Translations under genes and position numbers: made by a program
Part shown: one piece after another, positions 10,910 to 23,450 of the stretch
Position numbering within the stretch: the first letter of the stretch is position 1
Layout of the letters: the number at the start of each line of letters is the position of its first letter
Notes under the pieces: generated by a model
The model's input: the letters and a program-made list of their open reading frames with translations, nothing else
Told to the model about the DNA's origin: nothing
Database searches by the model: none
NCBI GenBank assembly: GCA_014529385.2
Contig: CM043963.1
Location: 99,554,412 to 99,618,411 of the forward strand
DNA length: 64,000 nt
Reading direction: 5' to 3'
DNA from: Adiantum capillus-veneris
Taxonomy: Eukaryota; Streptophyta; Polypodiopsida; Polypodiales; Pteridaceae

Positions 10910-12895
10910 CAGGCCATACGGTTCTCATCGTAGATATCTCTATGACTTTAAGATAATCCAAAATATGTCTCAAGGCCATAGGGTTAGGATTGTTGGGAGG
11001 TCTCAACATATAAATAGATATATGGCTTCAAAGCCATATGGTACTTTATTTATGTGTCACCCTATGGACCTAAGGCCATTGGTTGTCATAGGGCCACAAG
11101 ATGCCCTCTATGAGCACTATTAAGAAACCATATATGCTTTATGATGGCACCCTATGACCCGAGGGCCACAAGGTTTGCCTCTTATGCTAGTAAGAAACCC
11201 TTTATACTACATGTTGTCACTCTATGGCCTTTGGGCCATAGGGTGCCCTCTGTGCTAGTAACAAATCCTCTATGCTCTATGTTTGCACCCTATGGACCTA
11301 GGGCCACAAGGTACCCTCTATGATAGTAAGAAATCCTCTATTCCCTATGTTTGTACCCTATGGACCTAGGGCCACAAGGTACCCTCTATGCTAGTAAGAA
11401 ATCCTCTATGCTCAATATTGAAACCCTATGGCCTTGGGGCCATAGGGTTAGTAAGAAAACCCCCTACGCTCTATGTTGGCACGCTATGGATACTTGAGGG
11501 CCACAAGGTACCCTTTATAATGCTACTAAGAAACCTTGTATGCTCTAGGGGAGGACCAAATAGGCCCTAGGCCACAAGGTTCCCTCTATGCTAGAAAGAA
11601 AACCTCTATGGTCTACATTGGCAACCTACAGCCCTCGGGCCATAGGGTGCATCAAATGGCTTCTAGGCCACATGGTGCCCTCTATGCTAGAAAGGAAACC
11701 TCTGTGCTCTACAGTGACACTCTATGGTCCCAAGGCCATAGGGTGCCCCTTACGCCTAGTATGACGCCATTGAAAATCTATATTTGCATCTAAATACCGT
11801 AGGCCACAAGGTGAGCTCTATGTTAGTAAGAAACCATCTAAACTCTATGTTTGTAACCTATGGCCCAAAGGCCATAGGATAGCCAAGGAACCCTTTAGGA
11901 GCATTCCCCACAAATACCACCTTATGGCACCATGGTGATTTAGTGGCCTGGGTGCCCTTCTTAAGACTCTTTTATTTTTTCTATCATATAGCCCTAGGGA
12001 AATAAGCTATCCTCTATGCTATCAAAAACCGTTTATGCTCTTTGTTGGAATCATATGGCCCCAAGGCCATAGGGTGCTCTCTATGCTAGCAAGAAACCCT
12101 CCATGCTCTATGTTTGCACCCTATGGCACCAAGGACACAGGGTGTCCTCCATGATAGTAAGAAACCCTCTATGCTCTAAGTTTACACCCCATTTGACTAT
12201 GTTGACACCCTATGGCCCCAGGGCCATAGGGTGTCAACATAGGGAGCACCCTATGGCCCCAGGGCCATAGGGTGCTCCCTAGGGCCACAAGGTTCCCTTC
12301 AACCTAGAAAGAGACTCTTTATGCCCTAAATTTGTACTCTTTGGCCTCAGGGTCATAGGGTTCCTTCTATGCCAGTAGGATACATTATATGGTCTAGGTT
12401 TCCACTCTATTGCGTAGGGATAAAAGGTTTGCTCTATGAAGAAGATGTATACTATATGTTGGTAGTGTATGGCCCTAGGGATAGAAGGAAACCCTAGGGC
12501 TATAGGGTGTCCTCTATGCTACTATCATATGGTCCAAGGGCCAGATAGTGACCAAGGTGTTCTGTGTGTGAGAACTCTCTACTATATATACAAAAACTAC
12601 TTTATGGAACTATGGCGTCCCAAGGGCAACAAGGTGCTAATAAAAAGTCCTCTATGATCTATGTTGGCACCCTAATGCCCCAAGGCCATAGGGCGGTCTT
12701 TATGCTAGTAAAATTCCCTCTTTGCACTATGTTTACGTGTATACTTATAAGAAGCCATTTATGCACTAGGTTGGCGTCTTATGACCCTAGATCCATAAGA
12801 TGTCCTCTATGGTAAAAGAGAAATTGTACATGGGATATGATGGCATCCTATGGTCCTAGGGCCATAGGGTGTCCTCTATGCTAGCAAAATGTGTA
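10910..12895. repeat. Palindromic repeat block inside tandem unit 2
   Basis: Same organisation as unit 1. Contains the doubled perfect hairpins at 12199-12240 and 12241-12280. Confidence 0.9.
12199..12280. repeat. Two adjacent perfect hairpins
   Basis: 12199-12240 is a perfect 42-nt inverted repeat (20-nt arms starting ATGTTGACAC, 2-nt centre CA). 12241-12280 is a perfect 40-nt inverted repeat (19-nt arms starting AGGGAGCACC, centre CA). Units 1 and 3 have only one chimeric imperfect palindrome at the corresponding place, with one arm of each type. Confidence 0.9.
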
Positions 12896-13283
12896 AGTTA
12901 ATACTCCGAAATTGAAAGAGCTTTATAAATAAATAAATAAAAACTTTTACTTCCATTGTGGTGTCATGCAATCCAATTCTCAACTCTTGGGCTACTAGAA
13001 TATTTTCATTGGATTTATCTTCTTCCCTTGCACATGTTCTGGAACTTTCACTGTCTTCTTCCATTGGATTACTCTTTAAATTTATCTCCAATTGTTGTAG
13101 CAGTTCACCTTCAAAGACTTGTAGATTCTTGTCATCTTCGTCAGAAACTCTTTGGTTGACATGGAGATTGATAGAATCTTTCTCAGTAGGGTCAATGGCA
13201 TTAGCATCCTCTATACCAAAAATCTCGAGTAAAACTTTGCCAGCCGCAATATCTTGTTGAAGGACTGCAAGTTTAAAGAACAC
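12876..13283 (-). pseudogene. Orphan 5' exon of the FCP1-like gene (copy 3)
   Basis: Third copy of the exon, with FFKLAVLQQDIAAGKV, the acidic middle and the NILVAQELRIGLHDTTMEVK end, followed by unrelated AT-rich sequence. GTG first codon after an AG acceptor. Not joined to a phosphatase domain. Confidence 0.65.
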
Positions 13284-13599
13284 CTAATTTTAGATTCCAA
13301 AGTATCTATATTTTGATAACTCTTTTTTGTCACACTCTTAGAAAAAACTAATCGCAAATAGCAAATTTACTAACTGACAACACATCTACAATGAATTTAT
13401 TTTTATGCTCCTTATTGTCTAGAGATTCCTAATCTTTATCTAGCTACATTAGTTCTTTGTCCATGATGGTGGCGCCTAGAAGTATACTTGGAGAAAAATT
13501 TATGCCTTTAAGCTCTAGAGCACAAGTCTCATTTTCTATTTCCAATGATCTTCTTGCATGGATGATTTCCTTGACTAAGTTTCTTAGGGCCTTCAGGCC

Positions 13600-15540
13600 A
13601 TACCGTTCTCTTCGTAGATATCTCTATGACTTTAAGATAATCCAAAATATGTCTCAAGGCCATAGGGTTAGGATTGTTGGGAGGTCTCAACATATAAATA
13701 GATATATGGCTTCAAAGCCATATGGTACTTTATTTATGTGTCACCCTATGGACCTAAGGCCATGGGTTGTCATAGGGCCACAAGATGCCCTCTATGAGCA
13801 CTAGTAAGAAACCATATATGCTTTATGCTAGCACCCTATGACCCGAGGGCCACAAGGTTTGCCTCTTATGCTAGTAAGAAACCCTTTATGCTACATGTTG
13901 TCACTCTATGGCCTTTGGGCCATAGGGTGCCCTCTGTGCTAGTAATAAATCCTCTATGCTCTATGTTTGCACCCTATGGACCTAGGGCCACAAGGTACCC
14001 TCTATGATAGTAAGAAATCCTCTATTCCCTATGTTTGTACCCTATGGACCTAGGGCCACAAGGTACCCTCTATGCTAGTAAGAAATCCTCTATGCTCAAT
14101 ATTGAAACCCTATGGCCTTGGGGCCATAGGCTTAGTAAGCAAAACCCTCTACGCTCTATGTTGGCACACTATGGATACTTGAGGGCCACAAGGTACCCTT
14201 TATAATGCTACTAAGAAACCTTGTATGCTCTATGGGAGCACCAAATAGGCCCTAGGCCACAAGGTTCCCTCTATGCTAGAAAGAAAACCTCTATGGTCTA
14301 CATTGGCAACCTACAGCCCTCGGGCCATAGGGTGCATCAAATGGCTCCTAGGCCACATGGTTCCCTCTATGCTAGAAAGGATACCTCTGCGCTCTACATT
14401 GACACTCTATGGCCCCAAGGCCATAGGGTGCCCCTTATGCCTAGTATGAAACCATTGAATCTCTATAGTAGCATCTAAATACCGTATGCCACAAGGTGAG
14501 CTCTATGTTAGTAAGAAACCATCTAAACTCTATGTTGGTAACCTATGGCCCAAAGGCCATAGGATATCCAAGTAACCCTTTAGAAGCATTTCCCACAAAG
14601 ACCACCTTATGGCATGGTGATTTAGTGGCCTAGGTGCCCTTCTTAAGACTCATTTATTTTTGTATCATATGGCCCCAGGGAAATAAGCTATCCTCTATGC
14701 TATCAAAAAACAGTTTATGCTCTTTGTTGGAATCATATGGCCCCAAGGCCATAGGGTGCTCTCTAGGCTAGCAAGAAACCCTCCATACTATATGTTTGCA
14801 CCCTATGGCACCAAGGACACAGGGTGTCCTCCATGATAGTAAGAAACCCTCTATGCTCTAAGTTTACACCCCATTTGACTATGTTGACACCCCATGGCCC
14901 CAGGGCCATAGGGTGCTCCCTATGGCCACAAGGTGCCCTTCAACCTAGGAAGAGACCCTTTATGCCCTAAATTGGTACTCTGTGGCCTCAGGCGCATAGG
15001 GTGCCTTCGATGCTAGTAGTATACATTATATGGTCTAGGTTTCCACTCTATTGCGTAGGGCTAAAAGGTTTGCTCTATGAAGAAACCATGTATACTATAT
15101 GTTGGCAGTGTATGGCCCTAGGGATAGAAGGAAACCCTAGGGCTATAGGGTGTCCTCTATGCTACTATCATATGGTCCAAGGGCCAAATAGTGACCAAGG
15201 TATCATGTGTGTGAGAATTCTCTACTATATATATAAAAAACCACTTTATGGCACTATGGCATCCCAGGTGCTAATAAAAATCCCTCTATGCTCTATGTTG
15301 GCACCCTATGGCCCCAAGGTCATAGGGCGGTCTTTATGCTAGTAAAATTCCCTCTATGCACTATGTTTACGTGTATACTTATAAGAAGCCATGTATGCAC
15401 TATGTTGGCGTCTTATGACCCTAGATCCATAAGGTGTCCTCTATGGTAAAAGAGAAATTGTACATGGGATATGATGGCATCCTATGGTCCTAGGGCCATA
15501 GGGTGTCCTCTATTCTAGCAAAATGTGTAAGTTAATACTG
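13600..15540. repeat. Palindromic repeat block inside tandem unit 3
   Basis: Same organisation as units 1 and 2; ends at 'gtgtaagttaatact' near 15538, where unit similarity stops. Confidence 0.9.
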
Positions 15541-15697
15541 CGATAAATATGCAATCTAATATACAAAATTGAATCATTATCATACATCATACATTTGTTG
15601 CTTTGCCACACAGTTGAAGGGGTCTTTGCCTTCAAATATCATCATAACATTCAAATATTTAAATCAAATTTGCAAGTACTTTAATTCACAAATGCAT

Positions 15698-15840
15698 TGA
15701 TCTGTTGGTGGATGGAAGGTCTGGCTCACCATGCACTTTGATTTACAAATCCTGAGGGGCAAAAGTATTTGTGTTGCATTCTCCTTATGGCATTTCACAT
15801 GTTTTGGAACTTGCATTGCCTTCTACTTCCAATTTACAAA
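15698..15840 (-). pseudogene. Fragment of the FCP1-like gene after tandem unit 3
   Basis: The sequence 'tgttggtggatggaaggtct' and about 130 bp around it match 7493-7620, which lies inside the first FCP1-like gene (linker before the HAD domain). The copy has diverged and is not open across the match. It shows that the ancestral duplication included more of the gene than the tandem unit now contains. Confidence 0.6.
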
Positions 15841-16171
15841 CTTAAACAATGGTTATACATTATACAATCATTTCTTTGCAATAAACCTTGATACAATGTT
15901 CCGATTGCTACATGGCAAGCTAAAAAATTCTACTAGTCCTAGCTTCCCTCTATTGAAAAAAATTCAAGATATAAATTTCAATTCTCTGCATCATCTAGAA
16001 GAGAAACAAAATCATAGTTTGGAACAAAATACTCGCACTTTATATCTTTGAATAAAATCTTGTTACAATCAAAGAACTAGATCTTCACATAATCCAAAGG
16101 ACAAATGCTTCAATAACCATTTATACTCCGATATTTACTATCTAAGCAAATAATTGGCATTTACAACAAAT

Positions 16172-16276
16172 GTTGAATATATGTTTAATCTAGTTAGTTG
16201 CAATACAAAGATAATTATTTCAAAGCGAATATGTTGAATCTAGTTAGTTGCAATACAAAGATAATTATTTCAAACG
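16172..16276. repeat. Short tandem duplication
   Basis: 'atctagttagttgcaataca' and the following 'aagataattatttcaaa' occur twice in a row, spaced about 52 bp. The DNA around it (15840-16430) is AT-rich with no supported gene. Confidence 0.7.
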
Positions 16277-16429
16277 CTTAAACCATCAATTCACAATAGA
16301 AGAACTTACACCCAACAAAAAATGATCATAGATCAATTGTTCAAACTCTCATTCTTATATTTCATTCTCAATAGAATATTAAACCTTCACAAGATAAGAA
16401 ATATATGTCCCTAATGTATATGGACACAA

Positions 16430-17100
16430 GATATAAGGCCAGGAGAAAAATGTTCTTGAAACACTTAGAGGGTCTTTAGGTACCTAGAATAACCAACCTA
16501 TGGTCTAAAGGCCATAGGGTGTCATGTGATGTTTTATAAGATGTGTCCATAAGAGCTAGGTGATTTGCATCCATGGGGTGATTTAAGTGCCCCTGTGGAG
16601 ATTCTATCTCACCACCCTATGGCCCTAAGGCCTTAGGGTATCCAAAATCCTCTTGGATAACTTATGTTTCCTTCTAGAATAGCCCAAATACTCATGTGCT
16701 CGTTTAGAGACTTTATGTAATCACTCTATATACATAAGATTGTAGGATAGCTGTGTTGACACCCTATGGCCTTAAGGCTGTAGACTAGCCCAAATGCTTA
16801 TGTGCCCTTTTAAAGACTGTATGTAATCACCCTATATCCGTAAGATTGTAGGGTAGCCAAATGCTTTTGGGGGATTCTATGTTGACCCTAAGGCTATAGA
16901 GTAACCCAGATGCTTATGGGCCCTTTTAGAGACTCGGTGTAATCACCCTACATCTGTAAGGTTGTAGGGTATCCCATTTTCTTTTGGGGGATTCTATGGC
17001 CCTAGGGCCATAGGGTGTCATGTCTATCAAGAACTCTATGATCCTCAAGTCTACAAAGAACTCTATGATCCTCAAGTCATAGGGTATTCTTCCCAAACCT
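16430..17100. repeat. Palindromic repeat block 2
   Basis: Diverged units of the same family, including 'ccctatggccctaaggcc' and 'cctagggccatagggtgtc'. Confidence 0.75.
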
Positions 17101-17399
17101 CATATGATCAATTAACTTTAAAGTATTACATAATATATATCTTATGACCATATATAAATGTAGAATTCTATTTACCACAACATGTCCATATAATATCATA
17201 CACTTAAGTATAATTCATTTATTGTGAAAAAACTCAAACTCACAAGTTCACATTTTTTCAAAGAAAATAAATTGAGAAAAACAACGAGCCAAACATCAAT
17301 GTTTTTTACATCATGGGCAGATTTGAGATGTGACAAATAAAATAAAATGACAACAATAATAATCTAAATATCAGTAATGTAATATCATGGGTGGCTAGC

Positions 17400-20120
17400 T
17401 TAACCTGTTTCCTGTAGAATTTTTAGAATGGCCTCAGCACTTGCATCCAATGGTTCTTCAATTTCTTCTTCCTCTGAATCCTTGGCATTGACTTTCTCTG
17501 TGTTATCCACACCTGCCCACCTTCTAAGATCAAGGTCTTCTTCCACTATGTAATGGCAAAGAGATTCCAATTGCGTCATTTGATCACTACTACATGCAAC
17601 TGATATCACCTTCCTCTGTTGTTGTAGTGCCTCTTTAGTCCCATAGCCTAATGAGAAGATGTCTATCACTTGATCATATTCTTTGAGACAGATGCATTTG
17701 ATTGCACAATGTAAAAAAAAATATTTGGCCGTGGTCACAGCATCATGCTCGTCGTCATTGATGCAGAGAGTATGCATTGGCTCCAACAGTGACTCTTTAA
17801 CACTAGAGTAGTTGGTGTATTGCTCTCCTTGACTGAAAAATGCCCAAACCCCAAAAATTACTTCGCGAAGAGCACATGTTTGGATGGTCTCTGATCCCAT
17901 TAAGGAGCTCAAAGGTAGAACGTGCATTTCATACCATTTAGCTTTTTCAGAAATTGCCTTCTCTAGGGAAGCAGCATGCTGATACTTGACTAAGCCGGCA
18001 ATTAAAAACTCTGATGGTTGATGTGCTACCCCACATACTCCATCAATTACTTTACCAAATTGGGCAGCACTCCAACCACTAGATGTAATACTTTTGTGTG
18101 TTGTGTCTATGATGCAAACACCAACACAAATTTTAGAGCTATTCTCATAGTCTGCAGAGAAACTCAATGCCTTCCAAATTCTTTCCAACACACTTGATTG
18201 TCCATGGTAAAATGAATTGCAAACTAGAAGTGCCATTCTTTTGTGCAATGATCCACTGCACATATCCCCTAATGATCTCAGGAATTGTCTCTTTCTCCTT
18301 TCCTTTTTGTAGTAGGAGATTTAGCCACTGGGTACAACTCATGAAAAGAGATTTGTAAATCTCATCTGTAATGTTATAATGAGACTTACATTTATCCCAT
18401 GAAGTAACTAATATTGCTGATGGATCTATCTCTTTAAATGCCATCAACATTTGAGGCTCAAAAACCATGGTCTTCTTTAAGACCGTTGCACGTGCAGTGA
18501 GGTCGAGCATGCCCGCTTGACGTGGTTGCTTCACTAAGCAGATCTTCTCATCTACCAACTCTTGTTGTAGTAGCTTTACATCATTATCTTCTAAACCATT
18601 TAGGCATCTAAAGGTTTTTATGCTTGGTTGTCGCCCACGAGCAGCTGATGTCTGATGCTTCTCCAAGATGTTTATCCACTAATCATAGATTTCATCATCG
18701 TACAAGACCATGTGTGCTTCTTTGTTGGCAAATGATTTATGGTTGAACACGATATTTGCCACATTTACAAAGGCCTTCAAAATAAAGAAAAGAAAATTAA
18801 CTTTATTTCAAGACATATTTGTAACAAAAACAAGCATAGGGAAGTGGAACTTACATCCCGACCTGCTCGACTCGGATGATCGACAGGAACACCTGCCTTG
18901 GATTTTGTTGGTTTAGTGACTACGGCCATGCTTCAAGACCTCCACATAAGGCTGGTGTTTCATTGCTATTATTCTCTCCATGTTCTCTATTCTGGAAATT
19001 AGAACAACAACCTCTTTCGGAGTGTCTATCACTAGCCTTGTAGTTCTAAACTTGTAGAACTCTTTTCTCAAAGCATACTTAGTGCTGTTGTTACGCAAAA
19101 AATATCTAGCCGCTATGATGGAATGCTAACCAGCTAGAATCCGATAGTGGTATGTCGATAGCTTGTCTCCATGCACTTCAGATGTTTGTAAAGGCATTTT
19201 TGTAATTGGGTTATACGGCATCAAGTCTGTTGCACTGGAGAATGGCCTAGAGTGCCCTGCAAATTGCTTCAAGAGATATTTCACATATACATCTGACAAT
19301 GGTCTGCATTTATAACCATCTGGTGCAAGGTTGCATTGATCAACTGGGATCAATTGGGTTGTACACCAAATTTAAAATAGTGTGGTATTCCAACGTATCC
19401 ATTTGGCCCACTCTTAGAAGTTTTGGCAACTTCTTTATCAAGATCTTTTTCTTTGGGCTATATAATAGAGTCCAACACAGCTAAGGATGCTGAGTCCACA
19501 ACCACTGCCACTGAGGGGGTTCCAACTGTTAGGATTGCAAGTCCACTAAAATCTCCTTCTTCTTGAGTCTATAAGGGTATAACTGAAAGATTTTCTTCGG
19601 CCACATTTCCACTATTTTCTCCAAGTGAGGGAGTCTGACTCTCCTTGAGCGTCTTAGATTGATTTGTTGTACCTGTGTCTTCATTGTTTCACTTCTTATT
19701 CTTCTTTGTGCTGCTCAATTTACTCAAATATTGATTGACTTTCTTAAATCCCTCAATATATAAGTCTATAAAGTTCTCACTTGGAGTGTTGTCTTGAAGC
19801 TCCACCCACCCTGCTTTTGTCATTGTCACTCCTTCATAATCAACCTTCACCATTTTTTGAGCAAAGGCCACAGGCTCCAACAAGTAGGAGTCACCATTGA
19901 GTAATTTTACTCCAAGGCATGGAGACATTTCAAGATCTGAACAATCTTTCTTTACCTCCTTGACAATACCACAGTCCTTGAAGGGCAATTGCTCTTTATC
20001 TTGAAAGAACAAGTGGACTTTCTCATCACTTCCACTATTTGGTAAGTGGAAATCTAGATACCAAGAACTTGGTGTTGAGCCTGTTGCATCAACTGACTTT
20101 GACTTTCTCTTTTGAGACAT
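17400..20120 (-). pseudogene. ParB-like domain plus beta-class DNA methyltransferase-like gene, decayed
   Basis: Starts at ATG 20120 (MSQKRKSKSV) after an acceptor ttctttttacag. Residues 1-150 are unrecognised. A second region (about 19380-18913) looks like a ParB/Srx N-terminal domain: LIPVDQCNLAPDGYKCRP ... YHYRILAG*HSIIAARYFL, where the TAG (19128-19126) replaces the expected Gln of a G-Q-H box. An 80-bp intron (18854-18775, GGGAT|GTAAGTTCC to ttttgaag) joins RAGRD to AFVNVANIVFNHK in phase. The last part (18666-17400) resembles a beta-class amino-methyltransferase: LLVCNSFYHGQ at the DPPY position, HQPSEFLIAGLVK, then VIDIFSLGYGTKEALQQQRK as a motif-I/FxGxG loop near the C terminus. ParB-methyltransferase fusions are known from phages and mobile elements. 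Also TGA 19691-19689, TAGs at 19571, 19460 and 18681, and frame changes near 19370, 18935 and 18200. Assignment is by eye and tentative. Confidence 0.45.
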
Positions 20121-20164
20121 TTTCTGTAAAAAGAATGACATATATTTAGACAAGATGGATATTA

Positions 20165-23100
20165 TTACATCCATATGGACCTAGGTCCATAGAGTCCCCT
20201 CTATGTTAAACCATGTGATCCTAGGTCCAAAGGGTGCCAACAAAATGGTTCTACAAGTGTACCTAGGCCACTCTATGGTAGTGTGATCACATGTTCTCTT
20301 ATGACATTAGAGGACCCTCAAAGAAGTATCCCTTGAATGGCCTAAATACCCCTTTAGAGCCTCTACACCAACACCATATGGCATCATGTGGCTTGAAGGC
20401 ATGCTAGTAAGAACCTCTCTATGCTCTACATTGGCATCCTATGGCCCCAAGGCCACAAGGTGGCCTCAATGTTTTAAAGAAATGTTTCATGAGGGTTTTC
20501 TGGTAACCTATGACCCCAGATCCATATGGTACTCTCCATGCAAGTAAAAACCACTATTTGCTCTATATTGAGGAGACCTTGTGGGATGAAGTCCATAGGG
20601 TCCCCTCTATGCTAGTAAGAACCTTTGTTTACTCTATAATGGCACCCTGTGGCCTCAAGGTCATAGGGTTCCCTCTATGCTACTAAGAATCTCTTTGTGC
20701 TCTATGCTCTATCATCTATGCTCTATTATCTATATTGACTTCCTATGGCCCCAAGACCACAAGGTGCCCTCATCGTTTCCAAAAACACCTCATTGTTTTG
20801 CTATGGCCCTAGGGCCATAGCTCTCTATGCCGATATAAAGCACCATGCTCTATATTATCTCCCTAAGGCCTGAAGGCCATAGGGTTGGCCTCAAGGGACC
20901 CAAGGATGCTCTGTATGCCAATGAAAAATACTATTTGCTCTATATTGAGAAGACCTTGTGGGCTGAAGGCCATAGGAACCCTTCTATGATGGATTTTTGA
21001 CAACCAATCCCCCTAGGTCACGATGTTCTATATGCTAATAAAAAACACTATTTGCTCTATATTGGCACCATGTGACTTGAAAGCCATATGGTCCCCTATA
21101 TTCTAGTAAGATCCTCTCCATGCTCTATATTGGCACCCTTTGGCATGAAGGCCATAGGGTCCGATCTTTGCTAGTAAGAACCGATCTATGCTCTATATAG
21201 GCCATAGGGTCCCCTGTATGCTAGTAAGAACCTCTCTATGCTCTACACATCCGATGACCCCAAGGCCACAAGTTGCCCTCTATGTTTTGAAGAAACCCTT
21301 CAGGAGGGTTTTTTGGCAACCTATGGACTCAGGGACATAGGGTGCTCTCTATGCCATTGAAAAACCCTCATTGTTTTGGTACCCTTTGGCCCCATGTATG
21401 AAGCACTATTTGGTCTCTCTATGCTAGTATGAAGTGATCTTTGTTCTATATTGGCACCCTTTGGCCTGAAGGCCATAGGGTCCGCTCTGTGCTAGTAAGA
21501 ACCAATCTATTCTCTATATTCGCACCCTAATTCAATCCATAGGGTCCCCTGTATGTTAGTAAGAACCTCTCTATGCTCTACACATACTATGACACCAAGG
21601 GCAGAAGGTGCTCTGTATGTTTTGAAGAAACCCTTCATGATGGTTTTTTGGCAACCTATGGACCCAGGTCCATAGGGTGCTCTCTATGCTAGTAAAAACA
21701 CTATTTGCTCTATATTTAGGAGACTTTGTGGGCTGAAGGCCATAGGGTCCCCTCTATGCTAGTGAGAACCTCTGTTTTCTCTACGTTGACACCCTGTGGA
21801 CTGAAGGCCATAGGGTTCCCTCTATGATAGTAAGAATCTCTCTATGCTCTATGCTCTATGCTCTATATTGACATCCTATGGCCCCAAGGCCACAAGGTGC
21901 CCTCATTGTTTCAAAAAAACCCTAACTGTTTTGGCACCCTATGGCCACATGTATAAAGCACTATTTGGTCTCTCTATGTTAGTAAGAACCGATCTATGCT
22001 CTATATTGGCACCCTATGGCCTGAAAATAGGGTCCCCCCTATGCTAGTAAGTATCTCTCTATGTTCTACACATCCTATATGTTTTGAAGAAACTCTTCAT
22101 GAGGGTTTTTTGGCAACCTATGGACCCAGGGCCATAGGATTCTCTCTATGCCATTGAGGAGACCTTGTGGGCTGAAGGCCATAGGCTCCCCTCTATGCTA
22201 GTGAGAACCTCTGTTTTCTCTACGTTGACACCATGTGGCCTGAAGGCCATAGGATTCCCTCTATGATAGTAAGAAGCTCTCTATGCTCTATGCTCTATGC
22301 TCTATGCTCTATATTGACATCCTATGGCCCCAAGGTCACAAGGTTCCCTCATTGTTTCGAAAAAACACTCATTGTTTTGGCACCCTATGGCCACATGTAT
22401 AAAGCACTATTTGGTCTCTCTATGTTAGTAAGAACCGATCTATGCTCTATGTTGGCACCCTATGGCCTGAAGGCCATAGGGTCCCCCCTATGCTAGCAAG
22501 TAACTCTCTATGTTCTACACATCCTATATGTTTTGAAGAAACCCTTCATGAGGGTTTTTTGGCAACCTATGGACCCAGGGCCATAGGATTCTCTCTATGC
22601 CATTGAGGAGACCTTGTCGGCTGAAGGCCATAGGGACCGATCTATGCTAGTAAGTAACTCTCTATGTTCTACACATCCTATATGTTTTGAAGAAACCCTT
22701 CATGAGGGTTTTTTGGCAACCTATGGACCCAGGTCAATAGGATTCACTCTATGCCATTGAGGAGACCTTGTGGGCTGAAGGCCATAGAGTCCCCTCTATG
22801 CTAGTGAGAACCTCCGTTTTCTCTATGTTGACACCCTGTGGCCTGAAGGCCATAGGGTTCCCTCTATGATAGTAAGAAGCTCTCTATGCTCTATGTTCTA
22901 TGCTCTATATTGACATCCTATGGCCCCAAGGCCACAAGGTGCCCTCATTGTTTTGAAAAAACCCTCATTGTTTTGACACCTTATGGCCCCATGTATAAAG
23001 CACTATTTGGTCTCTCTATGCTAGTAAGAACCGATCTATGCTCTATATTGGGAACCTATGGCCTTCAGGCCATAGAGTCCCCTGTATGCTAGTAAGAACC

Positions 23101-23450
23101 TCTCTATGCTCTACACATCTTATGACCGTAAGGGCACAAGGTGCCCTATATGTTTTAAAGAAACCATTCATGATAGTTTTTTGGCAACCTATGGACCCAG
23201 GTCCATAGGGTGCTCTCTATGCCAGTAAAGAACACTATTTGCTCTATATTGAGGAGACCTTGTGGGCTGAAGGCCATAAGGTCCCCTCTATGCTAGTAAG
23301 AACCTATGTTTTCTCTATATTGACACCTTGTGGCCTGAATTGTACATTGCCACCCTAGGGTTCCCTCTATGGTAGTAAGAAGCTCTCTATGCTCTTTGCT
23401 CTATGCTCTATATAGAGATCCTATGGCCCGAAGGCCACAAGGTATCCTCA
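20165..23450. repeat. Palindromic repeat block 3, higher-order units
   Basis: Units of 'ctctatgctagtaagaacc', 'tatattggcaccctatggcc' and 'ggctgaaggccatagggtcc'. They are arranged in larger near-repeats marked by 'tgttttgaagaaacccttca' at about 21280, 21620, 22080, 22535, 22685 and (variant) 23150. ORFs are repeat translations. Confidence 0.85.

Larger units (their letters stand above)
7621..15540. repeat. Three tandem copies of a 2.65-2.7 kb unit
   Basis: The same word 'cattgtggtgtcatgcaatc' starts units at 7621, 10270 and 12954 (spacings 2649 and 2684). Each unit carries the 5' exon region of the FCP1-like gene (minus strand), about 400 bp of upstream sequence ('tgtccatgatggtggtgcctag' region), and then about 2 kb of palindromic TATGGCC repeats ending in 'atgctagcaaaatgtgtaag'. 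Copies are near-identical, so amplification was recent compared with the surrounding decay. Only the first unit is still joined to the phosphatase-like domain. Confidence 0.9.

Noticed and set aside
8250-15540. CRISPR-like regular spacing of palindromic repeats
   Set aside because: Repeats are diverged, spacers are themselves repeated, there are no cas genes, and the setting is plant nuclear DNA.
17400-20120. ParB/methyltransferase-like gene as bacterial contamination
   Set aside because: It has a plant-type intron, AT-rich sequence, and is embedded in the same palindromic repeats and decay pattern as its neighbours.
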